Source: Pestalotiopsis fici W106-1 (Eukaryota > Ascomycota > Sordariomycetes > Amphisphaeriales > Sporocadaceae). Taken from it: a stretch of 64,000 nt of DNA. The position numbers and the translations under genes are program-made. A model generated the notes under the pieces. It saw only the letters and a program-made list of their open reading frames with translations, searched no databases and was not told the DNA's origin. Location of the stretch: NCBI RefSeq assembly GCF_000516985.1, contig NW_006917092.1, forward strand, positions 3,054,619 through 3,118,618. Direction: 5' to 3'. Below, one piece after another: positions 35,684 to 47,712 of the stretch (its first letter is position 1; each line of letters begins with the position of its first letter).

Positions 35684-38543
35684 CGGGGGAAAGGGCATTT
35701 TCAAAGGCGTTTAGCGGAGTTGGAGCCAGCGATTCTAGAACCAAAGTAGATATGTGGATATACTTGTACCAAAACCTGGCTTTGCTGTAGATTATGGATT
35801 CATGGTTGTATGACATGGTGGAGGCGCGTGACCGCCTTCAAAACCATCGCAGGGGGCTTAGTCCATAAGAAGTATGAATTTGAAGAAGTTGAAAAGTACA
35901 GTGATTATGAGCATTACTAGGTGCCTCAGAATGCCTTCTGTTTCCAATCTTGGCGGTATCTACTCAGGGGGCCCGATTGTGTATAGATTCACCATTCTTC
36001 TGCCGTCCCATTGTGAATGATATGCTCTTTTCCCCCCTTCTGTGCTTGCTTCTGAAGGCCGGTTGCCTGATGGCCCGATTTCTCCAGAGCTGTGTGCCTG
36101 GTTTCCGCACCACCCACCAGTATGAGGCCCAGGATTGTTTGTGATGGTTGTGATTCCATGACAAGAGAGGTTTCCGTCTGATGTGGGTTTTTCCCTAGGA
36201 AAAGCGGAGCAGTCTTGACGGCACACCTCCTGCTCCATGCCTTTTGAGGGAATGCATTGACCCTGGGAAGGAAAATGGACTGGGGAGAGGGGTGGGTGGG
36301 CACGTTGTTCGTCTTCTTTTGATGTCTCTGTACTTTTTTTTTTATTATGAAAATGTGGAATCATCTTTATGCTAACCCTTGCTTGATGTAGTTATTTATT
36401 GCCCCATGACCATGGAGAACCGTGTTTCTCTTTCTTTTGCATGAAAATACGGTCTTGCTGTCAGAACCCGCAGTGGTTCGTGTGTTGGTTCTGGCTGGTG
36501 CCGCAAAACAAAGACGTTCTATCTACATGTATATTTAGAATGTGGACAGCTGTAGGGTGTATGTGGAAAGAAAAAAGAGATATGCGCAGATGCAGTTGCT
36601 CTGATTATCGGTCTATACAACTCGGAAGTCGGTACATAATAACCTTGGTGATGTTGCATAGGCCACGACGGCCATGGCTAACAGATGACCCAGCCGAGAC
36701 ATGACCATGTTCAATTCGGGTCTGAAGAGTACGTCAGTGGGACCAAGCTTTTTAGGACACCCTTGAACAGCAGCCTCCGATCTTCCGTTGATATCGTCTT
36801 ATCCATCTTCTCCATCATACTGCTCAAGTGCTGCTTCTTTGTTCAATGGAGAATGAGGACAAAAGGTTTCTGGAATTGGTTGGCTGGCATTGACAGAACC
36901 TGAGACGCGAACTAAAAGAGCCATTGCGCTAGAACTTTGTATGGCTGTTAGAAGTGCCATGCCATCTTGTGCCCCCGTTGATCAGAGCAAGTTTACGAGG
37001 AAAGCAGCACGAACTTGGAGGATATCCAAGACTGGACAAAGAGAACTGAACTTGTCCATATCAAGACTTTAAACTGAAAATCTACGGCCTTGTTGTTGAT
37101 TTTGAGTAGTGATGGACTCGATTATGATCTCATGCTTGTTTCCAATGGCTTGCGAGTTATTCGAGGTAGGTGCGCTAAGGGACACGCTACTACCCCCGCG
37201 CTGTTGCAGTTACGTCGGTCGGTCGGCACTTGGGAGTTGGGACGGGTTGATTGTAACTACTACGTAGTAACCTTTTCAACCGCCATCTCGTCACGACCAT
37301 ACACATTCAACAACTCTGTCACAAGCCCTCAGAGATGCTTGCATAATTAAATTGGGATGTGCACGACTCAGCCTTGGGACCGGGCGCGGGCTGTGATTGT
37401 GAAAATCTGCCTTGTTGGCGGGCTGGGAAAAAACAACACATCAGAGCCTCTTCAGGAAATGTTTTGAAACGGCCATCGGTCGCCAACCAGGAACACATAC
37501 AGTGAGGTCTGACCATGACGGCCTCCCGAACGGATAACCTTTTTGCCACTTGGGTTTTGACTAAAGCTGACAGCTTCACGGTGCTTGGCATGTATCTTCA
37601 AGGGGTGGCCATCCAGGGCATCTAACCAGTTACAGGCGAATACCCAAAAGAAGAGAGCGAGATACCATGACAACAATTCTTGTCCAAGCCAAGCCTTTTG
37701 GAGGCTCAAATCAGGAGGCTCCCTTGTGTGTTAAGGGTTTTGGATTCCGAAGATCCCGTCGACGATCCTACCAGCTTTTCGGCACTGCGACCGTCCCCAG
37801 AGGCCTAAAGCTTGGTAATTCAGCCCGCACTCGACACTCTGTTCAGCTCGACCAGCTGCCGAGGGGGTGGTCCGGTGACAGGGGGGTTCCGAAACGTACA
37901 ACGTGCCGGAACTCGACGCCTCCCCCCGACCAGAGGCCTCTCACTTAAGCTCACTTAAGCCTATTTTGGGTGCCGTCCATGACCGACCCCTGTCTTCTCC
38001 CCCAGAGACGTGGACTGATGGGAACCCTTTTCGTCTCTGTGAAGCATCATAGAGCCAGGGTCCTGTATGTGCACCTGTCTCACGTCGGACGATCCAGTTG
38101 CGACGAGTGTTGGGATGGAGGAGTGGGTAACAATGGGGGAGACTTGGTTTTGACTGCTGCTCGCTCCCAAATTAGGAGTATTCGTGTAAGTCGGGTCGGC
38201 GATGGGATGTTTGTCGATCAAAGCAAGAAGGCAGCATACCAAGCTTTCTTCTGTTCTGGGCACTACCACCATCTCTTCTCTCCTTCTTTTTCTTCTCTAT
38301 TACTTTGCTTATAGATTCAAGCGGTGACAAATATCTTTTTTGTTTTATTCATTTTTATCAATTTCAATACTAAACACCAATCAGCAAAGCGTTTGCATGA
38401 GAGAAATCTGACGATTATCGACTCTTTTTTTTTTCCTTTTCTCCAGTCTTTTCCTTTCTCTTCGTGGAACCTGGTGTTCGTTGCCCTGGAAAAGCCATTT
38501 GTGATTTTGTATCTGTCGGTTCTAATCGCTTACTAAATCCACA
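35684..38543. other. Intergenic, about 2.9 kb
   Basis: No supported gene. It contains the SWI1 3' region, a perfect 12-bp palindrome (TACTACGTAGTA) near 37257, and toward the end a T-rich pyrimidine leader before the ATG at 38544. Confidence 0.45.
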
Positions 38544-39659
38544 ATGGCCGGCCTTTTGAATGGAGTTTTGCCCGACGTGTCGCTGGGTTTGGGCTTGGGT
38601 GACGATGGTGCTGGCACCACGGCCACCGCACAGGGAACAGCGTCGCCACCACCGCCTCCCCCTCCCCCTCCATCTTCAGCCGCGGATGAGTCAACAACAA
38701 CTACATCTGCGGCAAAGAAGACTACGGCGGTGAATAATGGGGACTTGCCTCAAGTGACGGGTGGAGCGGGATCGGTGTTGAGCCCGGAGGATCCTGATGA
38801 TGGCGATGACAATGACGCGACAACGACTACTAAGGATGGTGGGAAGAACGGGAACGGAGGCGCAAAGGATAGTGGTGACAAGACAACAGCGTCCTCTGAC
38901 TCTACCACTTCAAAAACAACGGCCGCGGCCGAGACCACCGCGGACAAGTCTACAAAGATCACGTCCTCTGCAGACGCCAAGACAACAAGCACCAAGGCTG
39001 CCCCGGCTCCGGCGACGATCCCGACGTCCGCAGCCTCAACTACTTCCTCAGCTACTAGTATAGAGGTTACCACGACATCCTCTTCTGGCCTGCCCACGAC
39101 GTTGGTCACTAGTATTGCGTCAGGCAAGCAGAGTACTGACGTCAGCTCCGCTATCGACCTGAGCAGTATCCTGCCCAGCAGCCTACTCTCCACGACCACG
39201 TCAGCGATCGCCGAGGCACAGCTGACCTCGGCCCTCTCCTCAACGGCCACGGATGCCCTGGCTACAGGAGCTGCGGGAAGTAACACGCTGACGCAGGCGT
39301 CGACTTCGGATGGCGGCTCGGGCGGCATGTCCAAGGGGGCCACGATCGGAGTTGGTGTCGCGGGCGGCGTGGGTGCCATTGCGCTCATCGTGACGGGCAT
39401 CCTGGCATGCCGACGTTACTGGCGCGGTCGGCGCGAGGCCAACGACGATGCCCTGCGCAAGCTTGACGACCTGTACGAAAAGGGCCGTCCCGTCGACTGG
39501 GTCGAAAAGGACAATAGTCGCTGGAACAAGGGCCTGGAGCAGTTCCACGATGCTACTCGGCCCGCCGAGCTCGCCTCCCTCTCTTCAGGAGCCTCCATGC
39601 ATTCTCGAAACGGCAGCCGAGCCGACAGTGTCAAGGAGATGCCTGCTCATGCCATGTAA
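38544..39659 (+). CDS. Ser/Thr-rich single-pass membrane protein
   Basis: An intronless 371-residue protein of unknown function. Residues 35-43 are nine prolines. Residues ~45-255 are dominated by Ser, Thr and Ala with many TTS and TTT clusters, suitable for heavy O-mannosylation. One strong membrane segment (IGVGVAGGVGAIALIVTGIL, about residues 273-292) is followed by CRRYWRGRR, a typical stop-transfer. The ~75-residue cytoplasmic tail contains RPVDWVEKDNSRW. The layout recalls fungal wall-stress sensors of the Mid2/Wsc type, but there is no N-terminal signal peptide and no Cys-rich WSC domain, so that link is only by architecture. The ATG at 38544 has a good context (CCACAATGG). The 5' leader is long and pyrimidine-rich. 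Confidence 0.8.
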   Translation: MAGLLNGVLPDVSLGLGLGDDGAGTTATAQGTASPPPPPPPPPSSAADESTTTTSAAKKTTAVNNGDLPQVTGGAGSVLSPEDPDDGDDNDATTTTKDGGKNGNGGAKDSGDKTTASSDSTTSKTTAAAETTADKSTKITSSADAKTTSTKAAPAPATIPTSAASTTSSATSIEVTTTSSSGLPTTLVTSIASGKQSTDVSSAIDLSSILPSSLLSTTTSAIAEAQLTSALSSTATDALATGAAGSNTLTQASTSDGGSGGMSKGATIGVGVAGGVGAIALIVTGILACRRYWRGRREANDDALRKLDDLYEKGRPVDWVEKDNSRWNKGLEQFHDATRPAELASLSSGASMHSRNGSRADSVKEMPAHAM

Positions 39660-40266
39660 ACGGCAGCGTTGGTCGACTGTCTCTCAAAGACTCCATCTCT
39701 TTCTGACGCATTCTGTCTTCTTGGTCTCATGAGTATGGTTGCTGGTGCACTGGGGTATAGAGATTGCAGAGTTTATGCGCATTAGCAATGCGTATCAAAC
39801 TCGTCGAAGGAAGAAGAAAAGAAAATGAAAACGAGAACAATGAAAACAACCATAAATATTCTAATTAGTGATGTACTTACAGGCATATGAAATTTCAGCC
39901 TGGTGGAACATGTGTAGGATTGCGCAGGAATTTTGATTACAAAACTTTGCTCTCCCGTTCGAGCAAGAAAGATCTATACTCTTAGAACTCGCTTTGAAAA
40001 CCAGCATAAATGAAGTTCGGATCACTCGCTTGGAATAATACCAATATTAAAAATCAGAACTTTGCTTTTTACTCCCGCCTCATCCTGTAATTTGTCATAG
40101 TATTATTAGGTATCGTGTATTCCGTCGTATCTGATTCCAAAAACTCCAAATATATGCAATGCTATGCACGCTGCCATGAATATCATATGTTCCACTCTTT
40201 GTTCATTTGTTTAATCGTAATTCCTCGCCACCTCTTGGGAAGACAACCTACAAGGGATACTCGGTA
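39660..40266. other. Convergent 3' intergenic region
   Basis: A/T-rich sequence between two convergent genes. No gene or structured RNA was recognised. Confidence 0.5.
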
Positions 40267-43233
40267 TTATGAGAGAGGCGTCGCGGCCGGCAACACAACG
40301 ACAGGTCCATCTCCCTTGACCAGGCCCTCAATCTTGGGCATGAGCTCGGGGATACGGAAGGGCTTGGAAATGGCGTCATCCATGCCGGCCTCGCGAGCCT
40401 GGGCCACCTGCTCGCTGCGCGCATTGGCGCTCACGGCCATGATGGGCACGTGGCTGGTAATCTGGCCGGTGTCCTGGAGGTCGCGTATCGCCCGTGTGCA
40501 CGTCAGTCCATCCATTACAGGCATCTCGATATCCATAAGGATGACGGAGAGCTTGATGGCTTGCTGGGATGATGACTGTGCTACTGATCTCGTGTCCAGC
40601 ACAGGCGGCGACTCGGGTGGAGATGTGGGAACATGGCCATTCATCATGGGCATGGGCGCAGAGGAGGAGTGGCCCGAGGAAGGAGGAGAAGGTAGCGGAT
40701 CTGACTTCCAGTATTCTGTTTTGCGTAGAAACTCTAGGACTTCTTTGCCGTGGTTGGCTACGTAAACCTCGCAACCCGCCTTGCGCAATTGTTGGGACAG
40801 GACCTTTTGCTATTGCTTGGGTTAATTGCTATTCTCAACACAAATTAGCAGGGACAAGGGATTAAAAAAACGTACGTTTACAAGATTGTCTTCCACAATT
40901 AGAACCGAGTACCGAGGCGCCTTTTCTATGCTCGCATTCAATGCTTCCTGGCCCTCTATGGGGTGGCCATCCTTGCTCATGACTCTGGTAAGGGGATAAT
41001 CTCCAAGCGTGTCGAATCTTCCGGCTGGGGTCGGAGGGTCGGTCGTTCGCGTGGCCACAAAGAAGGCAAAGGTCGAGCCAACGTCTGGTTCAGATTGGAC
41101 TCCAATGGCTCCGCCCTGCAGCTCGGTGAGCTTCTTGGATATGAACAAGCCCAATCCACTGCCACCATAGCGGATATGCGTCCTCGGCGTCGCTTGTGAG
41201 AACCTCGTAAACAGGTTGACCTGTTCGGCCGTGGTCATGCCACAACCCGTGTCACGACATTGTATCCATATGTACACTTGTCGGCCGGCCCCCCAATCTT
41301 CCTTGTCCAGCAGACCGCTGGCATCCGTTGTAACACTGGCAAAGGGTATGCCTCCAAAGCCGTCAGAGGGCTTTGTGACGCGCCCACCCAGGATGACTTC
41401 GATCTTGCGGTGTCGCCGGTCGCGGGTGAATTTAATGGCATTGGTCAACAGGTTGATTAGAACTTGAAGCACACGACTTGGATCCATCATGACAAATTGC
41501 GCGCCAATTTCTTTCAATGATGGATCCTCGACAAACTTGAGCTCAATCTCGTCCTTGTGGCATTCAAGCTCAAACATGTGAACGGCCTCGGAGACGATAC
41601 TTGCAGGGTTCACTCGAATTGGTGTAATCGCCAGAAGGTTTGAGTCCATCTTGGACAAAGTGAGCACGTCGTCTATGACACGCTTTTGATGGTTGGAACA
41701 TGATATAATGGTGTGTAGCGAGTCCAGACAAACATTGATTTCGTTGTCGATTTGCTTCGTGACCGTGACCAAGTCTTCGTGTCGCCAACGCGCCGTGAGC
41801 GACGAGACGGATCTTAAAGAGTCGATAGTGGAGTCCGCACACTGGATGACCGCTGAAAGTGGATTGCGCATTTCGTGCGAGGTCATGTCTATGAAGTTCT
41901 CGTGCTTGTGTTTGGCATCAAGAGCCTCCTGTACTCGCGACTTTTGAATCTCTTCTGCCCACTTGAACCGCGATATATCCGTCATGGTTCCGAAAATAGA
42001 GACAACGTTGCCCTCTTGGTCGAGTTCAGGAAACGCTTGACTCTCGATCCATGCTTGCCTGACATTGCCATCTCCAAGCCCCCAGGTGTGCCGTAGGCGG
42101 AAATGCGCCATGGTGCGCTGCTTTTCGTGAACGAGCTTCTTCCACTGTTCGTCCACGATGCTCTGATCTTCTGGAAAGGCAACGTAATTCCAGTTGATGT
42201 TTCTGTACTCGTTCGTAACAGGATGTCCAGTCAACTCAAAAAAGCGATTGTTGCAGTATGTCATTCGTCCTTTTGCATCGCAGATATATATGGCTATCGG
42301 TGCTAGAAGTGCAAATCTCGCAAACTTGCGCTCGCTCGCTCGGGCCCGTTCCAGTGCTTCCGCTCGTTGAAGCGCTTCCTCTTGCACCATTTTCTGTGCA
42401 TTGATATCGATCGTGTTTCCCGCGATACTGAGAAGATTGCCGTGATCGTCCTGTATTGGCACGCAGGCTGATAGGACCCATTGGAATTGACCAGGCTCGT
42501 CATCCCCGGCAGAGTCCCGGTAATCTTTCCCTTTCCATCTCATCTCAAAAGTAATGGGAATTCCCTGAGCGAGTTTGTTCCATTGTGCAAGAACGAGAGC
42601 CGTATCTGCCGGATACACGAGGTCCATGAAGGAAAAGTCGGGTGCTTCCCCTCCCGGCGGGTGGAGGCTCAAACGGTACCACGATTCATTTGCGCGTAGA
42701 AGCTGCCCCTGCGGGCTGTACTCGAAGGTGCCAACATCACTCATTTCCATCATCTTGTAAAGGCTTGCTAGCCGCACGTCTGCAATATTGACGCCCTCGA
42801 GGGCTCTGGTACTCGATGGGGGCAGCGCGAAATAGCTCTCCTCGCCATTGCTGTCCTTTGCGATGCCGGTAGCTTGAATGCATTTCCAGTGGCCTTGAAT
42901 CTTGAAACCAGTCCATATTCTTCCTGCGAAACTGTACTCCTCTCTCCAGTGCTTCACCACCTGGGTCCACGCCCGAAAGTGTCTGCCCTCGTTGGTCTCG
43001 GCCAAGGTGTCAGCCTCAAAGTAGCCCTGTAGGAAAGCGGCATTTCGAAATGATAGTTCAAATAACACGGGTCCAAACTCATTAATAGGAACAAGAAAAG
43101 TCGGCCTCGGATCTGCATCCAGGAAAGACGTCAGCGACGGCAATCTGGGGACGGCATTATAGAGCTCCACCGCATCGCAGCTCTCAGCTCTCAGGGAGCT
43201 GATAGACATGGGTGGTTCCCGGATGCTTCGCAT
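40267..43233 (-). CDS. Hybrid sensor histidine kinase with PAS domains
   Basis: Exons are 43233-40876 and 40809-40267 (66-nt intron), giving 966 residues. Two PAS-type sensor domains are visible (GTFEYSPQGQLLRANESWYR; IAIYICDAKGRMTYCNNRFF), each followed by a PAC-like segment. The H-box is SHEMRNPLSA, with phospho-acceptor His453. The ATPase has NLLTNAIKFT (N-box), DTGCGM (G1) and GGSGLGLFISKKL (G2). The C-terminal receiver is joined by the splice (VLIVEDNLVNQKVLSQQL), with phospho-acceptor Asp879 in LMDIEMPVMDG and a SANARSE loop. It therefore fits a complete multistep phosphorelay sensor feeding Ypd1. The start was set at the first in-frame ATG (MRSIREPPMS); the longer frame upstream lacks ATG although it reads hydrophobic. 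No membrane segment remains in this model, so it is probably cytosolic. Confidence 0.9.
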
Positions 43234-45164
43234 CACTTGAAAACGCCTAGATTCAATGTCGCCAGTAGTGGTGGTGCAGACATGCTCCTGCGATCCCGAC
43301 GTTTTGGAATGCAACAGGAGCAGTAGGCAGGAGAATAAAAGGGGGATGAATCCTAAGCCAAAGCAAGTTGCCAAAGTGAGGAGAAGGAGTACAGGGAAAT
43401 CGCGAGTTTGGCGGCCGGTGGGTTTGGTTCTTTGGGCAAAAAGGACCTTTGGGAAAGCCACACGGGACTAAAATGGCAGCCCCTTTGGTGACCTTCTTAG
43501 CTCCTCTCCGGGCCAAGGCAAATAGCAGTACGTAGGTTAAGTATGTAGTAGGGCAATCCGGTCACCCACGTATGGGAATTTTTAAAGTTACAGAGATATG
43601 CGATCTCTGTACTTAATCGGGAGAGGCACGTTTCGGGGGTGGCGTGCGCAGGGTCTCTCCCATACCTCTAGTCCCGCCCTGGGACATTGGGAAACCGTCT
43701 GACCACGATCTGACTCGTCCGCTGAAGTCCGCACAAACTCGGAGGACACTTGCAAGAGACTGGCTTAGCTTGGCTGATCTGGCAAGCGGACCGACAAGTT
43801 TTCACCAGACATATCGACGATCGCATCGGCGGCTGCTGGAAACCGTGAGGCCAACCACTCAGTGCCGCTTGGTGCCAGGCCAGTCAATATGCCAACTAGA
43901 CCCAAGCCAAGGCGGGCCGTGGGACAGATTTTGGTCGGCTCTAGTCTTGTCGCAAAAATGCGTACCCCTAGTCTTAATGACATCATTGGCCTTGTGGATT
44001 AATAATAAATCATGAGAGCCAGACAAATTGAACCCAGCTGAACAAATTTGGACTTTTGTTTAAAAGGGTTTGATCTTGCTTGACAATTGAAAAAGGTCCT
44101 TGTGAATCTGAGAGCCTATATAATCAGCACCCTTGGGCGGGGACGTGTATACTGCTCACCAGCAATGCTGGTTCTGACGTCCGAGTCATCAGTCGAATCT
44201 ATGTTTTGTGATCGGCAATAAATTAGTCAGTAGGGGCCGTCCAATCAAGTGGGAATACTGCAAGAGTCGTTCATCTCTTGCTGATCCGTTGACCTGGACC
44301 GACCACCTGGTTGCCTGGACCCTGAACCCTCTGAAGTGCGCCTTTTGACTTGTCGCCAAGTCCCGTCGGGATAAATCAATCCGGGCAGCATCAACCAATT
44401 CTGGTAGGCTGCAGGTCAATCCTGCCCACGTAGTATGCAGAATATTTGGATCCATATGAGAGTGAGGGCCGGCACGTACCTGACTACTGACCAGTAGCTC
44501 ACGGACGTCACTATACCCAAACATCTAGCGAAGTGTTCGCAGATATCCTGGTCCCTGGGTACCTCAGTCGCTGTTGTAATTTCATCCTACTTCAAACGTC
44601 TGCTTGAACGCCATTCCACTCCCACATCATGTCCCATGATTTCTCTAGTAAGTGGGCGCGCGATCGAACATGTTTATGGAATTGACTCTTTCCTGGCGCC
44701 CCCAGCGGGTCTCTTGCATGGATCTTGTTTTTCAAATCACATGGGTATCTCACAGTCCAGTCGTGGTTCGGCAGATCTGAGTGGGGCTATAAATGTCGCT
44801 TGAAAGGGTAAACCGAGCGCCCGCCAATGGATATCCAGGTGCATTATGAGCAAGACCTTGTTTAGTATTGCTTTGGTTGCACTTGTTGGTTGTGCTGCGT
44901 CCGCAGGTCGAGCTTATCGGAATCCCCAATAGCTCGGAATTCCATCAACACGACAGTGATGCATTGGCAGGTGTAGGATGTCTTGGCGGTGTAAGTGGCA
45001 TGTACAACATTGGATCAAGATGCTGCGCCCTTGCCAGAGATCGAGACGTCTTCTGAGGCTGCAGTCTCTCTGCGGAGTAGCTAGTGCTCAATGTCGCTTG
45101 TTTGTTCATAAGAGGCTTTGTCTCATTCACAGCAATAGTCAGAACAGGTCAGGCAGCTTGTTCC
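43234..45164. other. Intergenic upstream of the histidine kinase
   Basis: About 1.9 kb with no supported gene. It is flanked by the kinase promoter and by the 3' end of the riboflavin-kinase-like gene. Confidence 0.45.
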
Positions 45165-46964
45165 TCATCGCCGAATATAGATTCCTCCGCGACCATATGC
45201 CTTGTCGATCATCGTGGCACTGTTGCTTCGAACTCCAGCCAGATGAAGTGGGATGCTATCAACTCTCTTCTGTACCTGAGTCCTCGCAACAACGTACTTG
45301 TCAGCTAATGATTGTGCTGACTTCTCGGACTTCATTCTCTCCATCGTCACTTGTGATCCCCATGATTCACGACTCAAGCTTGCCAGCGCAATGTCAATAT
45401 CAAGAGCTGCTGTATCGGCGGAAAGATTCAATTGTCGTGATCCGTCTGGTAGTGATGCCGGACGCAAATAAGCCATGACGACGCTCTTGAGTTTTGCACC
45501 AACAAAATCGGCTTCGCCAAAGTCATGAATCATATGCACAGTAGCGACATTACCTGCGGCAATATTTGGCGATGCATAGGGCGAAATAGCGACCGTAATG
45601 ATGGCTTCATGCCAGTCTTGTGAAATGTTATCCATGCCTTTCACAGGCTCTATGCGAGCCCAGCCGAAATAAACTCCATTTAATCGAAGGAGCAGATCGC
45701 TGGAGACACCCTTGAGATTGGCGGTGGGCAATCCCAGCTGGGCTCGACTTTGACCACTTCCTGCTACAACAGTTCCAGTCAGTTTGATTGGAAACGGCTT
45801 GTCAGGTCCAGAGTCGGCTCCGATAACTTCGGGAGGAGCATCCAGTATCAGAGCATCATGGAAAGGCTTATAAGAAACATCTCGGGCACTGTCGAAATTT
45901 TGTTCCAACGAATTGAATCTATCTTGCAAGCCAGACTTGGCAAAGGCAATATGTTCCGCTCGTTCGGCGATGAAACCTGGCTTGTATTTGTTTGTGTACT
46001 TCTGAACACGGTTATCGACTACTGCCCTTGCTGGCCCAATGTATCGGTTGGCGACTGTGGTGCCAACTACGGATGCCACTTTGAGGCCAGCCTCGATGGG
46101 CATGGACGAAAGACTCGCACCGCGGAAGATGCTGACATCGGTCGAAGTGCTCGCGATACGGAATACAGGGCTTGGGCACAGCACTTTCTTTCGACTCTCC
46201 CCTGTGCAGAGAACGAGGCGAAGATAGCCATCGGATGCTGCTGCCGGGACGCGGATAACACAAGTTTCGCGAGCGACATGTCGAGACCCTTTCTTTAAGA
46301 ATCTCTTGATGTCTCGTTGATAGGCACGTTCATCTGATTCCGGAACGTCGGTTGACATGGCCTCGTAGGTCGGCGTCACATCGATCCAGTTGGCTGAAGT
46401 GCCCAGAAGGGTGCTGACATTCATGCCCAGATTGCCCGAGAAGCCCTTGCGTTGGAGCCACAGCGAGCGGTCTTGTGGGAGTGCTACGTCTGAGAAAATG
46501 GTGACTGTGACCCTCGTGGAAGGGCCCTTGTAGTAGACAATCGCAGAAGAGTGTCTCAGGATGCTGTAGTGCTTGGTAGTCTCTGCTGGGCGCGATATCA
46601 AGCCGCCAGCAAAGTAGACCGTCTCATCAATAGCAGCCTTCCAGAAAGACTTGGAAGTACTGGGCTCATCGGGTATGGTAATTTCCGTTTTCGTGATTGT
46701 ATCTGATGACGATGATACGCCTGGGACCACGGGAAGAGTGTTTGGCCGGGAGGGCATCGTTGGCCGGGACACCAACGTAAGCTCAGTCGCCGTCCCAACC
46801 GAGTTGTTCCTGCTTTCGCTCTCATCATTATCATCGTAATAATCGTCGAGGAGATCGTCAAGGGCATCTTTAGCGGACGAATCTGCCTCTTCTGATTGTG
46901 CCTGTGCCTGCGCCTGTGGTAGAGGCTTGCGTTTGATATTCTCCATGGGGTAGTTGGAGCTCAT
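45165..46964 (-). CDS. Protein with C-terminal riboflavin-kinase-like domain
   Basis: An intronless 599-residue protein, starting at MSSNYPMENIK (ATG in CACAACATGA). Residues 1-100 are low-complexity and acidic. The middle (LPQDRSLWLQRKGFSGNLGMNVSTLL; YQRDIKRFLKKG; RETCVIRVPAAA) matches the conserved region found in the fungal proteins usually labelled LipA/NB-ARC-related. Residues from ~400 resemble riboflavin kinase: GSGQSRAQLGLPTAN with the PTAN metal/nucleotide motif, LNGVYFGWARI, then VHMIHDFGEADFVGAKLKSV. True fungal riboflavin kinases are about 200 residues, so this is a fusion or a repurposed domain. Enzymatic activity is uncertain because residues beyond PTAN deviate. It shares a ~750-bp divergent promoter region with ATG17. 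Cellular role unknown. Confidence 0.78.
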   Translation of the reverse strand: MSSNYPMENIKRKPLPQAQAQAQSEEADSSAKDALDDLLDDYYDDNDESESRNNSVGTATELTLVSRPTMPSRPNTLPVVPGVSSSSDTITKTEITIPDEPSTSKSFWKAAIDETVYFAGGLISRPAETTKHYSILRHSSAIVYYKGPSTRVTVTIFSDVALPQDRSLWLQRKGFSGNLGMNVSTLLGTSANWIDVTPTYEAMSTDVPESDERAYQRDIKRFLKKGSRHVARETCVIRVPAAASDGYLRLVLCTGESRKKVLCPSPVFRIASTSTDVSIFRGASLSSMPIEAGLKVASVVGTTVANRYIGPARAVVDNRVQKYTNKYKPGFIAERAEHIAFAKSGLQDRFNSLEQNFDSARDVSYKPFHDALILDAPPEVIGADSGPDKPFPIKLTGTVVAGSGQSRAQLGLPTANLKGVSSDLLLRLNGVYFGWARIEPVKGMDNISQDWHEAIITVAISPYASPNIAAGNVATVHMIHDFGEADFVGAKLKSVVMAYLRPASLPDGSRQLNLSADTAALDIDIALASLSRESWGSQVTMERMKSEKSAQSLADKYVVARTQVQKRVDSIPLHLAGVRSNSATMIDKAYGRGGIYIRR

Positions 46965-47712
46965 GTTGTGGCCATACTGGAACAACGTTTCCAGTCGTAA
47001 GAAGCAGCAGCTCAATGGGTGTAAATGTTTCTTGTTGAATTGGGTGTGGCGCTTTCTACATATCCAGTTTGCTCATTGCATTTACAAGGGGACAAATGTC
47101 AAGAGAGCATTGTGTGATGCAAATAAAATATATCCTGCATCAGATGGGAGATCTGTAGAAATTCGAGTCTCCTTTGTTCAGGGTAATACCTAAAGGTCCA
47201 TTTCCCCAGCCAATTCATCAAAGCCCCCCACATTATGGCCAATACAGGTCTCACTTGACGTTTTAGCGGGCTTGGAGATGCCTGCAAGCCTGTCGCATTC
47301 ACATACTCTGGGGATGGGGGATGGTACCTAAATGCAGCTGATAGCGGTACGGGGTCCCCCCTCGAGCTCCCTGATAAGACATTGCCAATCGGGCGTTTTA
47401 GCGCCGTCCTTTACCGTCCCTGGCCGATCGATGCAGGCATGTCTGCCTTCAAGGTAGCAGCACTCAGTGATAGTGACTGCATGTGAGCTACGAGCTGCAT
47501 TTGAGCTCCGAGCTTCCAGCATGAATCGGGTTGGACTTTGTTTCTTTCCTCTCCTTCTCTTCTTTTCATTTTCCACCTCCATCGGGTGTCAGAACTTATT
47601 ATCCATCAGATCCTTGGGTTGTGACAATGTAGCATGTTAAGCATCTGTCGCACATAAACAACAACATTACCGCCTTGGAAACTTCAACAGTGCTCCTACA
47701 TTTTTCGTCACC
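46965..47712. promoter_or_regulatory. Divergent promoter, riboflavin-kinase-like gene / ATG17
   Basis: A 748-bp shared upstream region without a coding sequence. No distinct operator was recognised. Confidence 0.4.

Noticed and set aside
38750..39400. 216-codon minus-strand frame opposite the Ser/Thr-rich membrane protein
   Set aside because: A Val/Ala-rich mirror of Thr/Ser/Ala codons; no independent support.
43234..43461. N-terminal extension of the histidine kinase with a hydrophobic stretch
   Set aside because: The frame starts at GTG with no ATG; an upstream exon could exist but none could be placed.
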